Source: Rhizophagus irregularis
Lineage: Eukaryota; Glomeromycota; Glomeromycetes; Glomerales; Glomeraceae
Direction: 5' to 3'
Length of the DNA: 64,000 nt
NCBI RefSeq assembly: GCF_026210795.1
Contig: NC_089456.1
Coordinates: forward strand, 2,668,501-2,732,500
The position numbers were made by a program, and so were the translations under genes. The notes under the pieces are model-generated. The model was not told the DNA's origin and made no database searches. It was given only the letters and a program-made list of their open reading frames with translations. This document shows, piece by piece, positions 21,890 through 32,868 of the stretch (position 1 is the stretch's first letter; each line of letters starts with the position of its first letter).

Positions 21890-23491
21890 ATGTCATGTTC
21901 AAAAATATTTTCAGGAGATTTACCTGAATTAACTTATGAAGTTATAAAATATTTTCAGAATGATTATTCAACTTTACATTCATGCATTTTAGTTAACAGA
22001 TTATGGTGTCGTTTAGCGATTCCATTATTGTGGGAAAATCCATTTTCAATTCCTACTGGAAACTATAATTTTATTAAAATTTACTCACATAATTCAAATA
22101 GTGACTTTAAAACAAAATTAATTGAATATAAAATTATCAATAGTAGTTCATTACCTTCGAATACACTGTTTAATTATCCTAGTTTGTTAAAATATTTGAA
22201 TATAAATAAGATTATTTTCTCTGTTGTGAGGTGGTTTGAAGCTACTATTAGAACTTCAAACCCTGAAAATGGATTAAATTTAGGATTTAATTTTAACAGA
22301 GATATATGTGTATCACTTTTTAAAATTTTCATTGAAAATGAAGTAAATTTACATACTCTTGAAATTGAGTTCTCAGATGTTACTCATATTTCTACATATT
22401 TTAATAATCTTAACAATATTTGTGAGTTAATTTTACAAAATACAAATTTCATTCACAATATTAGAAATATAAATCTTTTTATTAATAATTTATTTGATTC
22501 TTCATACAGCGATAATAATAAATATAAGTTAATTGAAAATCGTATATCACAAATAATTAATTTACAACAAAATCTTAAAAAAATTTTAATAGGTAGTAAT
22601 AGTTTTCCTTTATATCAATCATTATTATTATCAAAAGAATCTAATTGTTCAAATACTTTAAATACAATTACATTCTATAAAATCAATTTCAATTTTTCGA
22701 TCAATAATATATTGGAACAATTAAATGTTTTAGAATCTATTCATATCATTTATTGTTCTTTTAATAGTAATTTTGCTCAACAAATTATTAATTTAACCAA
22801 ACCATTTAAGTTGAAATCTTTACTTATAAATGAGAAACCACAAATTGAAGTATTGGGATTATTATTACAAAAATATGGTGATTATTTAGAAAATTTCGAG
22901 TATGTATTTAATCATGATTTATCATTAAATCAACAATTATTGGAATTAATCATAAAGTATTGTAAAAATATCAATTTTCCTTGTTTTAATATATATGAGA
23001 GACTGATTACTTATCAAATATTGAATTTAATTGAAAATATTAAACAAAATCTTAATTATCTTTCGATTAATATATGGTATGACTATAATGGAAAAGGAGG
23101 TAGTTCAACCATATTACAAAATTTAGGGCAAATCCTTCCTTCTAAATTGGAATATTTACTTTTGGGTCTTCATCATATTAAAGCAGATGATTTCAAAGTG
23201 TTTCTAAAAAATTCTCATGATACTTTTATCAAAAAATTATTGATCTATAACAGTCAAGGTCAGGATATTTTACCCCTTATTAAAAAATATATCATGAAAA
23301 AGAAAAGGGTTAGGTATTTGGCTATTAATAATTATTTCTATGAATCTACATTTGATAGATATGGTGATAATATTAAGGAATTGATTTCATTGAAAGATGA
23401 AGTGAAGGAATTTAGGTTATATAATATTGAAGTCCAGAGTTATTCTGGTTTAGTGATTGACATGCATAATTATATAAAGGAAATCAATTGA
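21890..23491 (+). CDS. F-box/LRR-like protein 5 (type A)
   Basis: An intact 533-residue frame starting MSCSKIFSGDLPELTYEVIK. The F-box at residues 8-50 is identical in most positions to gene 2. The leucine-rich body shows NTLNTITFYKINFNF, NVLESIHIIYC, KPFKLKSLLI, SKLEYLLLGL. The end is type A (KKLLIYNSQGQDILP, YIMKKKRVRYLAI, NYIKEIN), pairing it with genes 1 and 6. It is the last gene of the left array. Its 3' flank (23500-24100) reappears inverted after gene 6 (39600-40180), so genes 5 and 6 face each other across the central 16 kb. Confidence 0.85.
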   Translation: MSCSKIFSGDLPELTYEVIKYFQNDYSTLHSCILVNRLWCRLAIPLLWENPFSIPTGNYNFIKIYSHNSNSDFKTKLIEYKIINSSSLPSNTLFNYPSLLKYLNINKIIFSVVRWFEATIRTSNPENGLNLGFNFNRDICVSLFKIFIENEVNLHTLEIEFSDVTHISTYFNNLNNICELILQNTNFIHNIRNINLFINNLFDSSYSDNNKYKLIENRISQIINLQQNLKKILIGSNSFPLYQSLLLSKESNCSNTLNTITFYKINFNFSINNILEQLNVLESIHIIYCSFNSNFAQQIINLTKPFKLKSLLINEKPQIEVLGLLLQKYGDYLENFEYVFNHDLSLNQQLLELIIKYCKNINFPCFNIYERLITYQILNLIENIKQNLNYLSINIWYDYNGKGGSSTILQNLGQILPSKLEYLLLGLHHIKADDFKVFLKNSHDTFIKKLLIYNSQGQDILPLIKKYIMKKKRVRYLAINNYFYESTFDRYGDNIKELISLKDEVKEFRLYNIEVQSYSGLVIDMHNYIKEIN

Positions 23492-24235
23492 TTGTTTGGA
23501 TAGTAATATTATTATTAAAGTTACTTATAAATTTACTTATATTCATTGTTAATAATAAATATAAAATATTTTTATTGTTTTTATTAAACAAAAATCCGAA
23601 ATCATTAATATAAACAAGCATGAATTCTTTATCCTAAATTTGATAATAAATTATGCATAGTATACTTATTGAAGTGTCATTATGCTTTATTTGTTAATAT
23701 AAATATAGTATTGATTTTACGTTAAAGAAAAAAGTTAATTATTATTCCGCAGCAGTAAGCTTTATTCACATTAGACTATTAAAAAAATTGAATTTATTTA
23801 TTCGTTTAATAATAGTTAAAAATAAAATTTTACCAATACTATATTGTCGTCAGTGATGATATTCATGAGTTTTTTTTTTGAATCTTCAAGAATTTTTTAA
23901 ATTGAAGCATGTATTTTATCAACTCTATAATACTATAAAATTCTGTAATATAAAGATTTGCTACAATGAAAAATCTTAATTTTTATTCCATTCCTGTTAT
24001 AGTCAGTTGTAGTCATTATTAGCAAAACTGATGAGAAGTTCTTAATGAAGTCACTATACTAATTGTGGGTAGATCAAGATTTTCTTAAGTTATAGGTTAT
24101 GGCTTGAGAAAATGTGAAAGTTTGATTCAATAATTATAATTTTTTTTTAAGGAAAAAATAAGCGTTTATTAAATTCTTCTTCGCAGTAGTACAACTGATT
24201 TGAAAATCGATAATAAAATCAAAAGAGTCTTTCTC
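23492..24235. other. 3' flank of gene 5, inverted copy of gene 6 flank
   Basis: No gene. Phrases such as TGATGATATTCATGAG (23853 on) and the AATCTTCAAG run next to it match the reverse complement of 39660-39760. This marks one arm of a large inverted duplication. Confidence 0.6.
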
Positions 24236-24416
24236 GTTCCACGTAAAAAAAATATTATTTTCGCGTGTAGAGGATAATATTTCGTTTATGAAGTTACTCA
24301 CTCAAAAGAAAAATATTATCCCCACTTGTTTTACACGAAAAATATTATTTCCTACTTATAAAATTATTAAAATATTATCTTTACTCATTGTTTCACGCGA
24401 AAAATATTATCTCGCA
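24236..24416. repeat. GAAAAATATTAT repeat cluster
   Basis: Six to seven copies of GAAAAATATTAT or its reverse complement lie in 180 bases, several preceded by CACGC or CACG. The outermost copies (TATTATTTTCGCGTG and CACGCGAAAAATATTATC) face each other, so the block can fold back. It lies directly before a possible ATG at 24425. Confidence 0.5.
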
Positions 24417-24556
24417 CTATAACTATGGATATTAATTTTGTTAATAAAAAAGATGTTGAGGATCATATTGAGGTACTTTTATATGAATATTAAGTTAATT
24501 ATAAAAAATATTATAACATATTATTATAACCAAGTGATTGTAAAGACAATAATAAA

Positions 24557-24715
24557 GAGAATAGGTTGGCTTTAAAGCTTAAAGAGCTTAAATATCGGGA
24601 AAAAGATTTAGCATTAAAAGAATGTGAACTTGCTTTAAGGGAATGTGAAGCAAAAATTCGTGTAATAAAATTGTCTAATTGTGAAAAAGAGCGTAAATTA
24701 ATTATTAGGAAATAG
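24557..24715 (+). CDS. Small coiled-coil protein, last exon
   Basis: A 52-residue frame ending at TAG 24713-24715 reads ENRLALKLKELKYREKDLAL and continues with a second heptad-like block (ELALRECEAKIRVIKLSNCE). The regular L/E/K/R spacing predicts a coiled coil, and such tails are common in small Rhizophagus proteins (from memory). An upstream ATG at 24425 opens MDINFVNKKDVEDHIE and stops at a possible GT donor (24473). I could not find an acceptor that joins the two in frame, so the model is incomplete and the gene may be broken. Confidence 0.35.
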   Translation, partial: ENRLALKLKELKYREKDLALKECELALRECEAKIRVIKLSNCEKERKLIIRK

Positions 24716-24846
24716 TATTAATTAAAAATATTTTAAAGATGAAAAATTTTGCTTATCAACCGGGGTAAATTTCTATTTGTCAACCGCTAAATTTTGACCA
24801 ATCAGAGTAGATCATATGCAATATTGGCGAATACTCCGGCGACCGA

Positions 24847-24887
24847 GCTCGAATTACACTAGCTCTAATTACTAGTGTAATTCGAGC
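24847..24887. repeat. Perfect 16-bp hairpin
   Basis: GCTCGAATTACACTAG at 24847-24862 and its exact reverse complement at 24872-24887 enclose a nine-base loop. It stands just left of TIR element C and is not part of its terminal repeat. Confidence 0.8.
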
Positions 24888-24902
24888 CATTATTTTAAAG
24901 AT

Positions 24903-25364
24903 TTATTGCCATTTTCAGAAATGTTGACAATCTGAAATTTTGACCATTTTATACCGAACACACCGAACACACCGTGAACACATACAAAAAATTATGCAAA
25001 CTTGAAGTATTCATGCATAACTTTATATAAAAACTATTTTTGTCACTTTTTAGATATGAATAAAATTGAAATATGAAAATTTGTACCGAACACACACCGA
25101 ACACAAACGAACACACCGAACACACCGAACATTGGCAAATACAAGCAAATACAAGTGAATACATATATGCAAATAATATAATTTTTATACATTTTTTTAT
25201 GCACACTACCTAAAAATATATTACTAAAGTTTTAATTTTGCTTTTTTTAAAGGAAAATTTGTTTTTTTTTTAATTTTAATTGCTGTGTTCGGTGTGTGTT
25301 CGGTGTGTTCAATTTATAGAAATGATCAACATTCTAATGTCAACATTTCTGAAAACGGCAATAA
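24903..25364. mobile_element. TIR element C, CCGAACACA arrays
   Basis: The ends are inverted copies: TTATTGCCATTTTCAGAAAT at 24903 and the same with one change (CCG for CCA) read inward from 25364, both followed by GTTGACA. Inside each end are CCGAACACA units (left 24953-24975 and 25085-25130; right 25282-25310 inverted). The core is AT-rich. No target-site duplication is certain. The frame at 24949-25206 with repeated CSVCSV is the array read on the minus strand, not a gene. Confidence 0.6.
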
Positions 25365-25496
25365 TAAATATAATTCAAAGTTTGCAAATTTAAAATTAGA
25401 GACACTTGTTAATTAAAATTGAAAGCAATAGTTACAAATATTATTCATTACAATGATTAGTGTACGAATAAACAAACAAATTAACATCACAATTAA

Positions 25497-26069
25497 CCAG
25501 CAGTACATGTTTTTGCATAATGTCCTATTTCATGATAATTCTTACAGCGCTTAAAGTTTTACTTTCTCGATTTTCATGAGAATTCTCAAATGGCGCACCT
25601 GCTATTGTATTAGTTTTGTCAAAGCAGTATTGCGCTTATTACCCACAATGGAAGACTTAATCCTTTTATGTGTTACCCGACCCTTATGTCTTTTTTATTC
25701 TGGCGGAAGAATATCATCAGTACTATCCAAATCATCAACACTATGAAGTTAAATTGTAGTTTCACCTTCTTGTTGTCGATTGAGTTCCTTTTTAATAATC
25801 CATTGATTAATAGTATTATAAAGAATAGAGTCTTCATCATAAACCGCATTCTTGAGTGCTTCTTTAAAAACACTGGAAATTTTCCCATATAGATCTCTTA
25901 TTTGCCTTGCCTTTGCCTTTACTTTTTCTTCATCATTATTCATATCACCACGAATTTGAAACACAATACTGTTTGTCATATAGTTAGTTTCGGCTACATG
26001 ATCTCCTTGAGTTGTTATAAAGGGTTCATTAGCAGAATTATCAAAGAAAAAAGTTCTCTTGATAGACAA
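25497..26069 (-). pseudogene. Transposase C-terminal remnant, MULE/FAR1-like
   Basis: The minus-strand frame 25749-26069 encodes a helical charged segment (KAKARQIRDLYGKISSVFKE, ALKNAVYDEDSILYNTINQW). Further along, in another frame, come GRVTHKRIKSSIVGNKR (about 25640-25690) and RCKNYHEIGHYAKTC (about 25505-25552), a CCHC zinc knuckle whose second Cys has become Tyr. The order of helical segment, GRPxxKRIKS-like phrase and zinc knuckle is that of the C-terminus of Mutator/FAR1-type transposases. Frame changes and a stop near the zinc knuckle show decay. No DDE core is seen. Assignment is by pattern only. Confidence 0.4.
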
Positions 26070-26287
26070 AAATTCTTCAGGAATATTAATATTATTAATA
26101 TTGTTCGTTCATGTTAAAAATGTTTGAAAGAAAAAAGAAATTTAATATGGTTTTTATTAAGGGAGTGAAACGGACAAGAAAGAAAGCAGTAAAAAAAGAT
26201 CTGATAGATAAACTATTTGATCAATAATATTTAACTATTGATAAGCGGCTAGTGCAAGCCACCCATGTGATCGAATACTTATCAATC

Positions 26288-27286
26288 ATCTTCCCCAGTA
26301 ACACCATCAAAAAAAGCTCGGGCATGTGATTTTTGAGCATGTGATTTTGTAACATACGGCGCAGTTTGTGGTTACTGATCTATTTAAATATTTATCGCGT
26401 ATTATTTAAGCTATTATTTAAGCTTTCTTTTCGCGTCTACATTACCAAATACCAAGAATACAAATTTATTTTTAAAACAAAAGGTTGGCTTATTTTCTTT
26501 ACAATGGCTATAAATCTTTTAAAACAAAACTTGCAGAAAATATGAAACCTGTAGAAATACCAAGTAAGCAATAATACCAGTTCAACAAACTAAATTGCAA
26601 CTGTTATTTTGACAGCCTAATTAATGCAACCTTCTCTTCTAAAAGAGCAAAACTAGTCTGTATTATAGTAGTAAGGAAGTCATATTGTCCTATTAATACA
26701 GTAAATTAGGTGAAGACGTTGAACATTATCAAATAAGTGAACCATGCCATTAACATGGAAGGGGCATACTGATATCACTCATTATTTACAATAATTTATT
26801 TTAAATTAACAGTTAATGTATTTTAATAAATTGAAATTGAATAAATTTTATTGTTAAATTAATATTACATTCTATTTTAATAAAATAATTACTCAAATTT
26901 CATTAATTTAAAAGATTTTGTTTTACTCTTATGAATTAACATCTATAAAATTTCATTATATTCTCAAGCAATCATCTTTGGAGTGGAGTATCTTAGGGTA
27001 AGCCGGAAAAGTTAGTTTAGGCCGAAATACTTATCTTTAAAGATAACATTGACGTTGGAGTATCTTAGGGTTAGGGTAAGGAAAGTTGATTTAGGCGGAA
27101 ATACATATCCTTGAAGATAAAGTAGATGTTGGAGTTTCTTAGGGTTAGGTAAAAAAAGTTGGTTTAGGCTGAAACTTTTACCTTTGGAGTTAGTTAGGGT
27201 TAAGTAGCAATAGCTGCGTAGTGCAATTTCAATAGCCACATGAATCACGTGCCCGAGCTTTTTTTGATGGTTACGCTGGGGGAGTT
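26288..27286. mobile_element. TIR element D, 999 bp, 9-bp TSD
   Basis: The direct repeat TTATCAATC flanks the element (26279-26287 and 27287-27295). The inverted ends run about 45 bases; within them CCATCAAAAAAAGCTCGGGC is identical on both sides, and the outer parts read CCCCAGTAACA and CCCCCAGCGTAA. The inside is AT-rich with a TTAGGG-bearing tandem repeat at the right. No transposase is encoded. A nine-base duplication fits Mutator-like elements, and a possible MULE/FAR1-type transposase remnant lies 220 bases to the left. Confidence 0.8.
26975..27205 (+). repeat. ~70-bp tandem repeat with TTAGGGTTAGGG
   Basis: Three to four degenerate copies of a ~70-base unit: GGAGTATCTTAGGGTTAGGG, then an AAAGTTGGTTTAGGC-like phrase, then GAAATACATATCCTTGAAGA. 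The repeat lies inside TIR element D. Telomere-like hexamers are embedded once per unit but do not form a pure telomeric run. The minus-strand frame 27012-27293 is this array read through. Confidence 0.65.
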
Positions 27287-27384
27287 TTATCAATCCCGTT
27301 TATGACAACAATTTTTCTTTAAAGATTTTAATAAAAAATTCATGATAAAATTTACTATTCAATTTTAACTTTGGCGGTCGAGTA

Positions 27385-27600
27385 TAAATTACAAATAATT
27401 ATGCCAATTTTCGAAGTGATGATTCCGTTATTGTCGCACAATTCGTATCAATTAATCGTGGGCGCAAAACTTTATATTTTTGTTTAGATAGCACTATGTT
27501 ATTGCTTTATCGTATAAGTGTATATTTTCATATGCTTAAGTCGTCGATACCTTTAGTTGATGGTTTTCAATAAAAAGTTTTTTTTTTAAAAAAAAAAGAA
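27385..27600 (-). promoter_or_regulatory. Orphan F-box upstream block and cassette
   Basis: Sequence equal in layout to the upstream region of the minus-strand F-box genes: CCAATTTTCGAAGTGATGAT, TCCGTTATTGTCGCACAATT (27400-27437), then GGGCGCAAAAC, GTTTAGATAGCACTATGTTA, ATACCTTTAG and GGTTTTCAATAAA with T and A runs (27553-27595). No F-box frame follows on its left; instead TIR element D ends at 27286. Either the gene body was lost or only the upstream part was copied here. Confidence 0.6.
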
Positions 27601-27847
27601 AAAAGAAATTGTTGTTAAGCTTGAAGTAGAGCTGCAAACGACCCGGAAACCCGGGCCCGGATCCGAGTTTGGGTCGGAAAATTTACTTTCAAAATTATGA
27701 TTTTTCGTTAAACCCAGATTTTCGTAATTCTGGTCAAATTCTTAAATTTAATTTATATAACCAATAACCAATCATACATATTTATAAAATATAATGTTCA
27801 CAAAAAAAAAAAGAATAAAAGAATAATAAATTATATTAATTTTTTAA

Positions 27848-30800
27848 TTAATTCATTTTACCCAAATATTGATCTTGTACCATATTATAATAAATTCCTT
27901 TTTTAGTTAATAATTCTTGATGAGTACCTTCTTCAGCTACTTTACCATCTTTTATAACGAAAATAATATCAGCATGTTGAATTGTTGATAATCTATGTGC
28001 TATCGCTAATGTAGTTCTACCTTTTGCAGCTTGATCCAAAGCTGCTTGTACAACTTTTTCTGACTCAGAATCTAAAGCTGAAGTCGCTTCATCTAATAAT
28101 AAAATTTTTGGATTCCGTATTAAAGCTCTTGCAATTGCGATTCTTTGTTTTTGTCCTCCAGATAATTGAGTTCCTTTATTACCAACAGGAGTATCATATC
28201 CATCTTGTAAGTTAATAATAAAATCATGAATATTAGCTTCCTTACAAACTCTTTCAATATCTTCTTGCGTTGGTTTTTGATCTGTATTACAACCAAATAA
28301 AATATTTTCTTTTATGGTCATATCATATAAAGAAGGTTCTTGACTAACAACTGAAATATTTTTTCTTAAATTATTAACATTTAAAGTACTTATACAAACT
28401 CCATCTAATTGAATTGTTCCACTCATCACATCATAAAATCTTTCAATTAATCCTATTGTAGTACTTTTACCACATCCTGATGGTCCAACCAATGCAGAAA
28501 ATTGACCTGGTTCAATGTTTAAATTAAGTCCATTAAGTACTGGTACATTTTGACGTGTAGGATAACGAAAATAAACATTAGAAAATTTGATATGTCCTTT
28601 AATATCATCAATATTTTTTCCACTTTGAGACCAAGAATCTATTTCTGGAATATTTTCAATTAATTTTACAATAGATTCTGCTGAAATTTTTGCTTTTGTT
28701 ATATTTGGTGCGAAACTAAAAATACGTCCACTTGACATCGCTCCATAAAGTACTAAAAATTAAAAACGTTTTATTTTTTAAGTTGTATGATATTTGACAA
28801 CTTGATATGCAATAAAATCATGAAATATATATATTACCTGCCGTAAACACAGCATAAAATTTGTATAAATCATATTCTCCATTTGCAAACTATTATAATA
28901 AAAAAAAAAATTTTTTTTAATAAAAATAAGAATATTATTTTTTTTAATGAATAATTATTATATATTATACATACCAAATGAGTTCCATACCAAAATGCTA
29001 AAGCATTACCTAGAAAATTTATACTAGATGCTGAACCATAAATTAGACTACCAAAAATTGCATTATGAAGTCCTTCTTTCATTGGACCATCCAACATATT
29101 ACTATATATTTTTAATAAATCTTCTTCTCTTGTTAAAGAAGCAACAGTACGAATATTAGATGTTCCCTCGCACGCTATTTGTGCAGATTTTTCATAAATC
29201 TTTAGTGTACGTGATTTGAATCCCGCCATCATCTTAAATTTAAAATAACCGGCGACCATTAATATAGGTACCGTTGTTAATATTACAAGTGTTAACTTCC
29301 ATCCAATTATTAATGCAACTATAATTCCCACTATAATTGTAGCAAGAATTCGGGAGATAGAACCAAGAGCAGTAGCCAGTCCACCAATATCTGTAACATT
29401 CGATGTTAATACACTAATTAAACCACCAACATTATTATCTTCTTTATCAAAGAAACTAATATCTTGTCTTAATATTGAAGAAAATAATGTTGAACGAATT
29501 CGAAGAACGAGATTTTCTCCGGCCAATCCGAGACATAAACCTTCAATAAAACTACATGTCATAATAACAAAACCGATAGCAACTAAAAAAAATTATAAAT
29601 AAATAATTATAATCAAATATATATATATATGAAGATTCTAACTGCTTATATAAATACATTAAATTAATAACTTACGAAACATAAGTGACCAAAATGTTGA
29701 ATCCTTTCGTAATTCATCTTTAGGTTTCGTAAAAGAATTTATAACTTTTGCATATATAATAGAAAATACCGGAAAGGCCGTGCCACAAATAAGTGAAGCA
29801 GCTATTCCAATAAATAGTAAATATCGTTGCGAACCATTAATTTTATTAATTTTTCTAATTAATTCCCAAGTTGAATAACGATTATATTCCGTATTATATC
29901 CTTTTTCAGTATCATTATATTCATCAATACCGGATTTTGACGATCTATTTGTAATAACTCTTGTAAGTGTACAATCTTTTTCAATAATAATAGAATCTTC
30001 TTCTTCAAAGTCTTTTGATTTTGATTCTTCTTCATGAATTTTTTGTGCTGAAACTAATTTTGAATAAGCTCCTTCTGGATTTTGAATCAATTCATCATGA
30101 TTACCAACTTCAATAATTTCACCATTATTCATTACAACGATTTTTGTAGCATTACGTATGGTAGATAATCTATGAGCTATAACTATTGTAGTTCTATCTT
30201 TTGAAGCTTTATCTAAAGCATCCTGTACAACACTTTCACTTTTAGTATCAAGTGCACTAGTAGCTTCATCTAATAATAAAACTTTTGGATCTTTTATGAT
30301 CGCTCTTGCAATTGCAATACGTTGTTTTTGTCCTCCTGATAATAAAAATCCTCCTTCTCCTACGTTTGTTTCATATTTATCAGTTAATTCCATTATAAAA
30401 TCATGAGCATTTGCCATTGTACAAGCTTGTACGATCATTTCATGTTTTTTATTTTCATCAATATTTTCATAAATTGATCCTATTAATCCATGAGCTACAT
30501 TTTTCGCAATTGTAGTATTAAAAAGAACGGGTTCTTGACCCACGAAACTCATTTGTCTTCGAAGCCATTTTAAATTAAGTCCTTTGATAGCATGATCATC
30601 AAATAAAATTTCTCCTTCGATAGGATCATAAAAACGAAGAACTAGTGATACAATCGTACCTAGGGATGAAAAAAAAATTTTTTTTTTTAAGTAATTGAAA
30701 CGATATTTATGAATAAAAAAATAAAATATTAATAAAAATAAATAAATAAATTACTTTTGCCAGAACCGGATGAACCAACTAATGCAACAGTAGTTCCAGG

Positions 30801-32512
30801 TTCTATATCCAAAGATATATTCTTCAAAGTTTTTGTTTCGGGGCGTGAAGGATAAAAAAATGAGAGATTCTTTAATTGAATTCGACCTTTAACATTATCT
30901 AATTTATCGCCTTCCTCCGATTCAATATTTATTGGGGGAATTCTTTCTATTGTTTCATAAATTTTTGCTCCAGCTCCTTTAGCGCTATTAATTGCCATAA
31001 CATCAGGCATAATTTGAGCAATGGAAAAACTTCCTATTAATACCGCGAAGAATACGCTAACAACCTATATACATATAATGCAGATTAATTATTATTCAGT
31101 TAATATTTATTTATTTTATTTATTTTCGCATAAAAAAAAAGAAGAAATAATAATATAAACTTACTTTTCCTGTAGTTGTCTCGCCATTGATAATTTGAGT
31201 TGCACCAAACCAAAAAGCCAAAGCATACATTGAATTCAAAATAAAATCATTAGTACCCATACTTAAACTATTAAAAGTATTGGATTTTACGCCAGATGAT
31301 TTAGCATCTTCTAATTTAGAATCATAAAGTTTTGAAACATTTTTTTGTTGAGAAAATGCGACAGTTGTTCTAATTGTAGATATTGATTCTTCTGCTATAG
31401 TAGAAGATTTAGAATAATAATCTAAAACCTTTAGTTTATAATTAACTATAAGTCTATTAAATATTCCACCATTTAACATTATCAAAGGAAATTCAACAAA
31501 GATTACTAAGGTCATTTTCCAATTTATTATAAATGCTATAGTAAAAGACGCCAAAAATTGCACTAAAAACTTTTTTAAAAAAAAGAAAAAAAAAATTATT
31601 TAGTTAGTGGTGCAGTAAAGAAAAAAGGGCGTACCCATCAAAAAATGTCCGGCATAAAGTGTGGAACGCATGTGACATATATACAGTATAGCATGTGTTT
31701 CACTACTGAAAAAATTCCAAATATCACGTGATTTTCGTGACATTTTTTGAGGAGTACGCAGTGGAAATCAGAAAAAATGGGTTAAAAGATTTTTAAAGAA
31801 CTTACGGTAAATGCCATTGAAACTTTTTCACTAATACCATCTTGAATTAAATTAGTATCATTAGTAATTCTCGTAGTAACTTCACCAGCACCAAGTTTAT
31901 CAAAATAAGCGATATCTTGTCTTAATACCGCACGTAAATATTGTTCACGAATCCTTCGAGTAATTCTATTAATATATAAAAATATATGTTTATATTAATT
32001 AAGACAAGATAAAAGAAAGAGTGATATTAATTTGCTGATTTTTACCTTTCACCAGTTGCGATCCAACATGCCATATAAAAATAACTGGTAATAAAAGTAA
32101 CTATAGCAAAATAAACGAAAAAAGTTGTAAAATAATTGGCTTTATTTAAGAATTCATCTTTAGAGATTTGTTTGGTTTGAAATTTATAAAAGTAATCAAT
32201 TAATTGTCCGAAAACAACTGTTATCAAAGGCTAGATAAAGAAAAAAACAAATATAAAAAATTATAAATTTTTTTAAGAAATTTGTTTAGTTTTTTTTAAA
32301 AAAAAAAAAATACTTACGACAATGATACCAGCAATGACAGCACAAATCAAGCCAAATATCATTAAAATCCAATCTTGCTTCGTAGCATGATTATATAATT
32401 TCCAATATGATATTTTATAATTTTTCCCTTCCGTGCTCGCATCGTTCGTATCATTGTTAATTTGTACTACCGTAATATCTACGGATGATCCAGTTTCTTT
32501 TTCTGTTGTCAT
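27848..32512 (-). CDS. ABCB-type multidrug/lipid ABC transporter
   Basis: A full-size ABC exporter with the layout TMD-NBD-TMD-NBD in one chain, like P-glycoprotein/ABCB1, located in a membrane. Nine exons joined by GT-AG introns: 32318-32512, 32046-32230, 31806-31965, 31165-31569, 30755-31064, 29676-30659, 28975-29582, 28838-28889 and 27848-28752. Together they give 1267 residues with no stop, the normal length of the family. NBD1 has Walker A GSSGSGKST (near 411, split by an intron), LSGGQKQR (near 525) and LLLDEATSALD. NBD2 has GPSGCGKST (near 1056), LSGGQKQR (near 1163), ILLLDEATSALD and AHRLST. Fourth-exon entry was set by frame (AG before TTTTTAGTG), giving FLVQFLASF. The third intron carries TIR element E. 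Substrate cannot be read from sequence; drug or lipid export is the family norm. Confidence 0.93.
31629..31759. mobile_element. TIR element E in ABCB intron 3
   Basis: A 131-base segment with inverted ends GCGTACCCATCAAAAAATGT and GCGTACTCCTCAAAAAATGT (reading inward). The right end continues CACGAAAATCACGTGAT, which resembles the solo end at 10430-10472 and, more distantly, element D. It fits within the intron without touching the splice sites. I find no certain target-site duplication. Confidence 0.6.
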
Positions 32513-32673
32513 TATTAACGTTAACGTTAAATTTTTTCTTAATTTTAAAGATTAAAAAAAATTCCAGAAAAAAAGAATAATTTCAATATTTATAAAAAAA
32601 AAAAAATTTTATCGCTGTTTTCAAAATAGTGTAGTAGGACATATATATTCAGATGAAAAAAGATTGCCAGTAA

Positions 32674-32868
32674 CCCTATAAAAACGAAATGAGTTAAATT
32701 TATTTAATATTTGTGCTCATATGTAATAATAATGAATGTCTAAAAAAGCACCATTTTGTTTAAATTTTATTTTTTTTTGTAATAAGACATAAATCGAATT
32801 AAATGGTGCTTTTTTAGACGTTTTTTACACATGAACGCAAATATATAACACATTTCATTTTTTATAGG
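32674..32868. mobile_element. TIR element I upstream of ABCB
   Basis: About 195 bases with long inverted arms of roughly 80 bases that begin CCTATAAAAA on both sides and end in a perfect inner pair GTCTAAAAAAGCACCATTT (32738-32756) and its reverse complement (32801-32819). The arms are more divergent in the middle. It lies about 160 bases before the ABCB start codon, so it may sit in that promoter. The CCTATAA end resembles that of element G. Confidence 0.6.

Noticed and set aside
24949-25206. Cys-Ser-Val repeat protein
   Set aside because: Product of the CCGAACACA arrays of element C.
26975-27205. Telomere or chromosome end
   Set aside because: TTAGGG hexamers occur only once or twice per ~70-base unit inside a bounded mobile element, with genes on both sides.
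27012-27293. 93-residue minus-strand frame
   Set aside because: It crosses the tandem repeat and right end of element D; no protein pattern.
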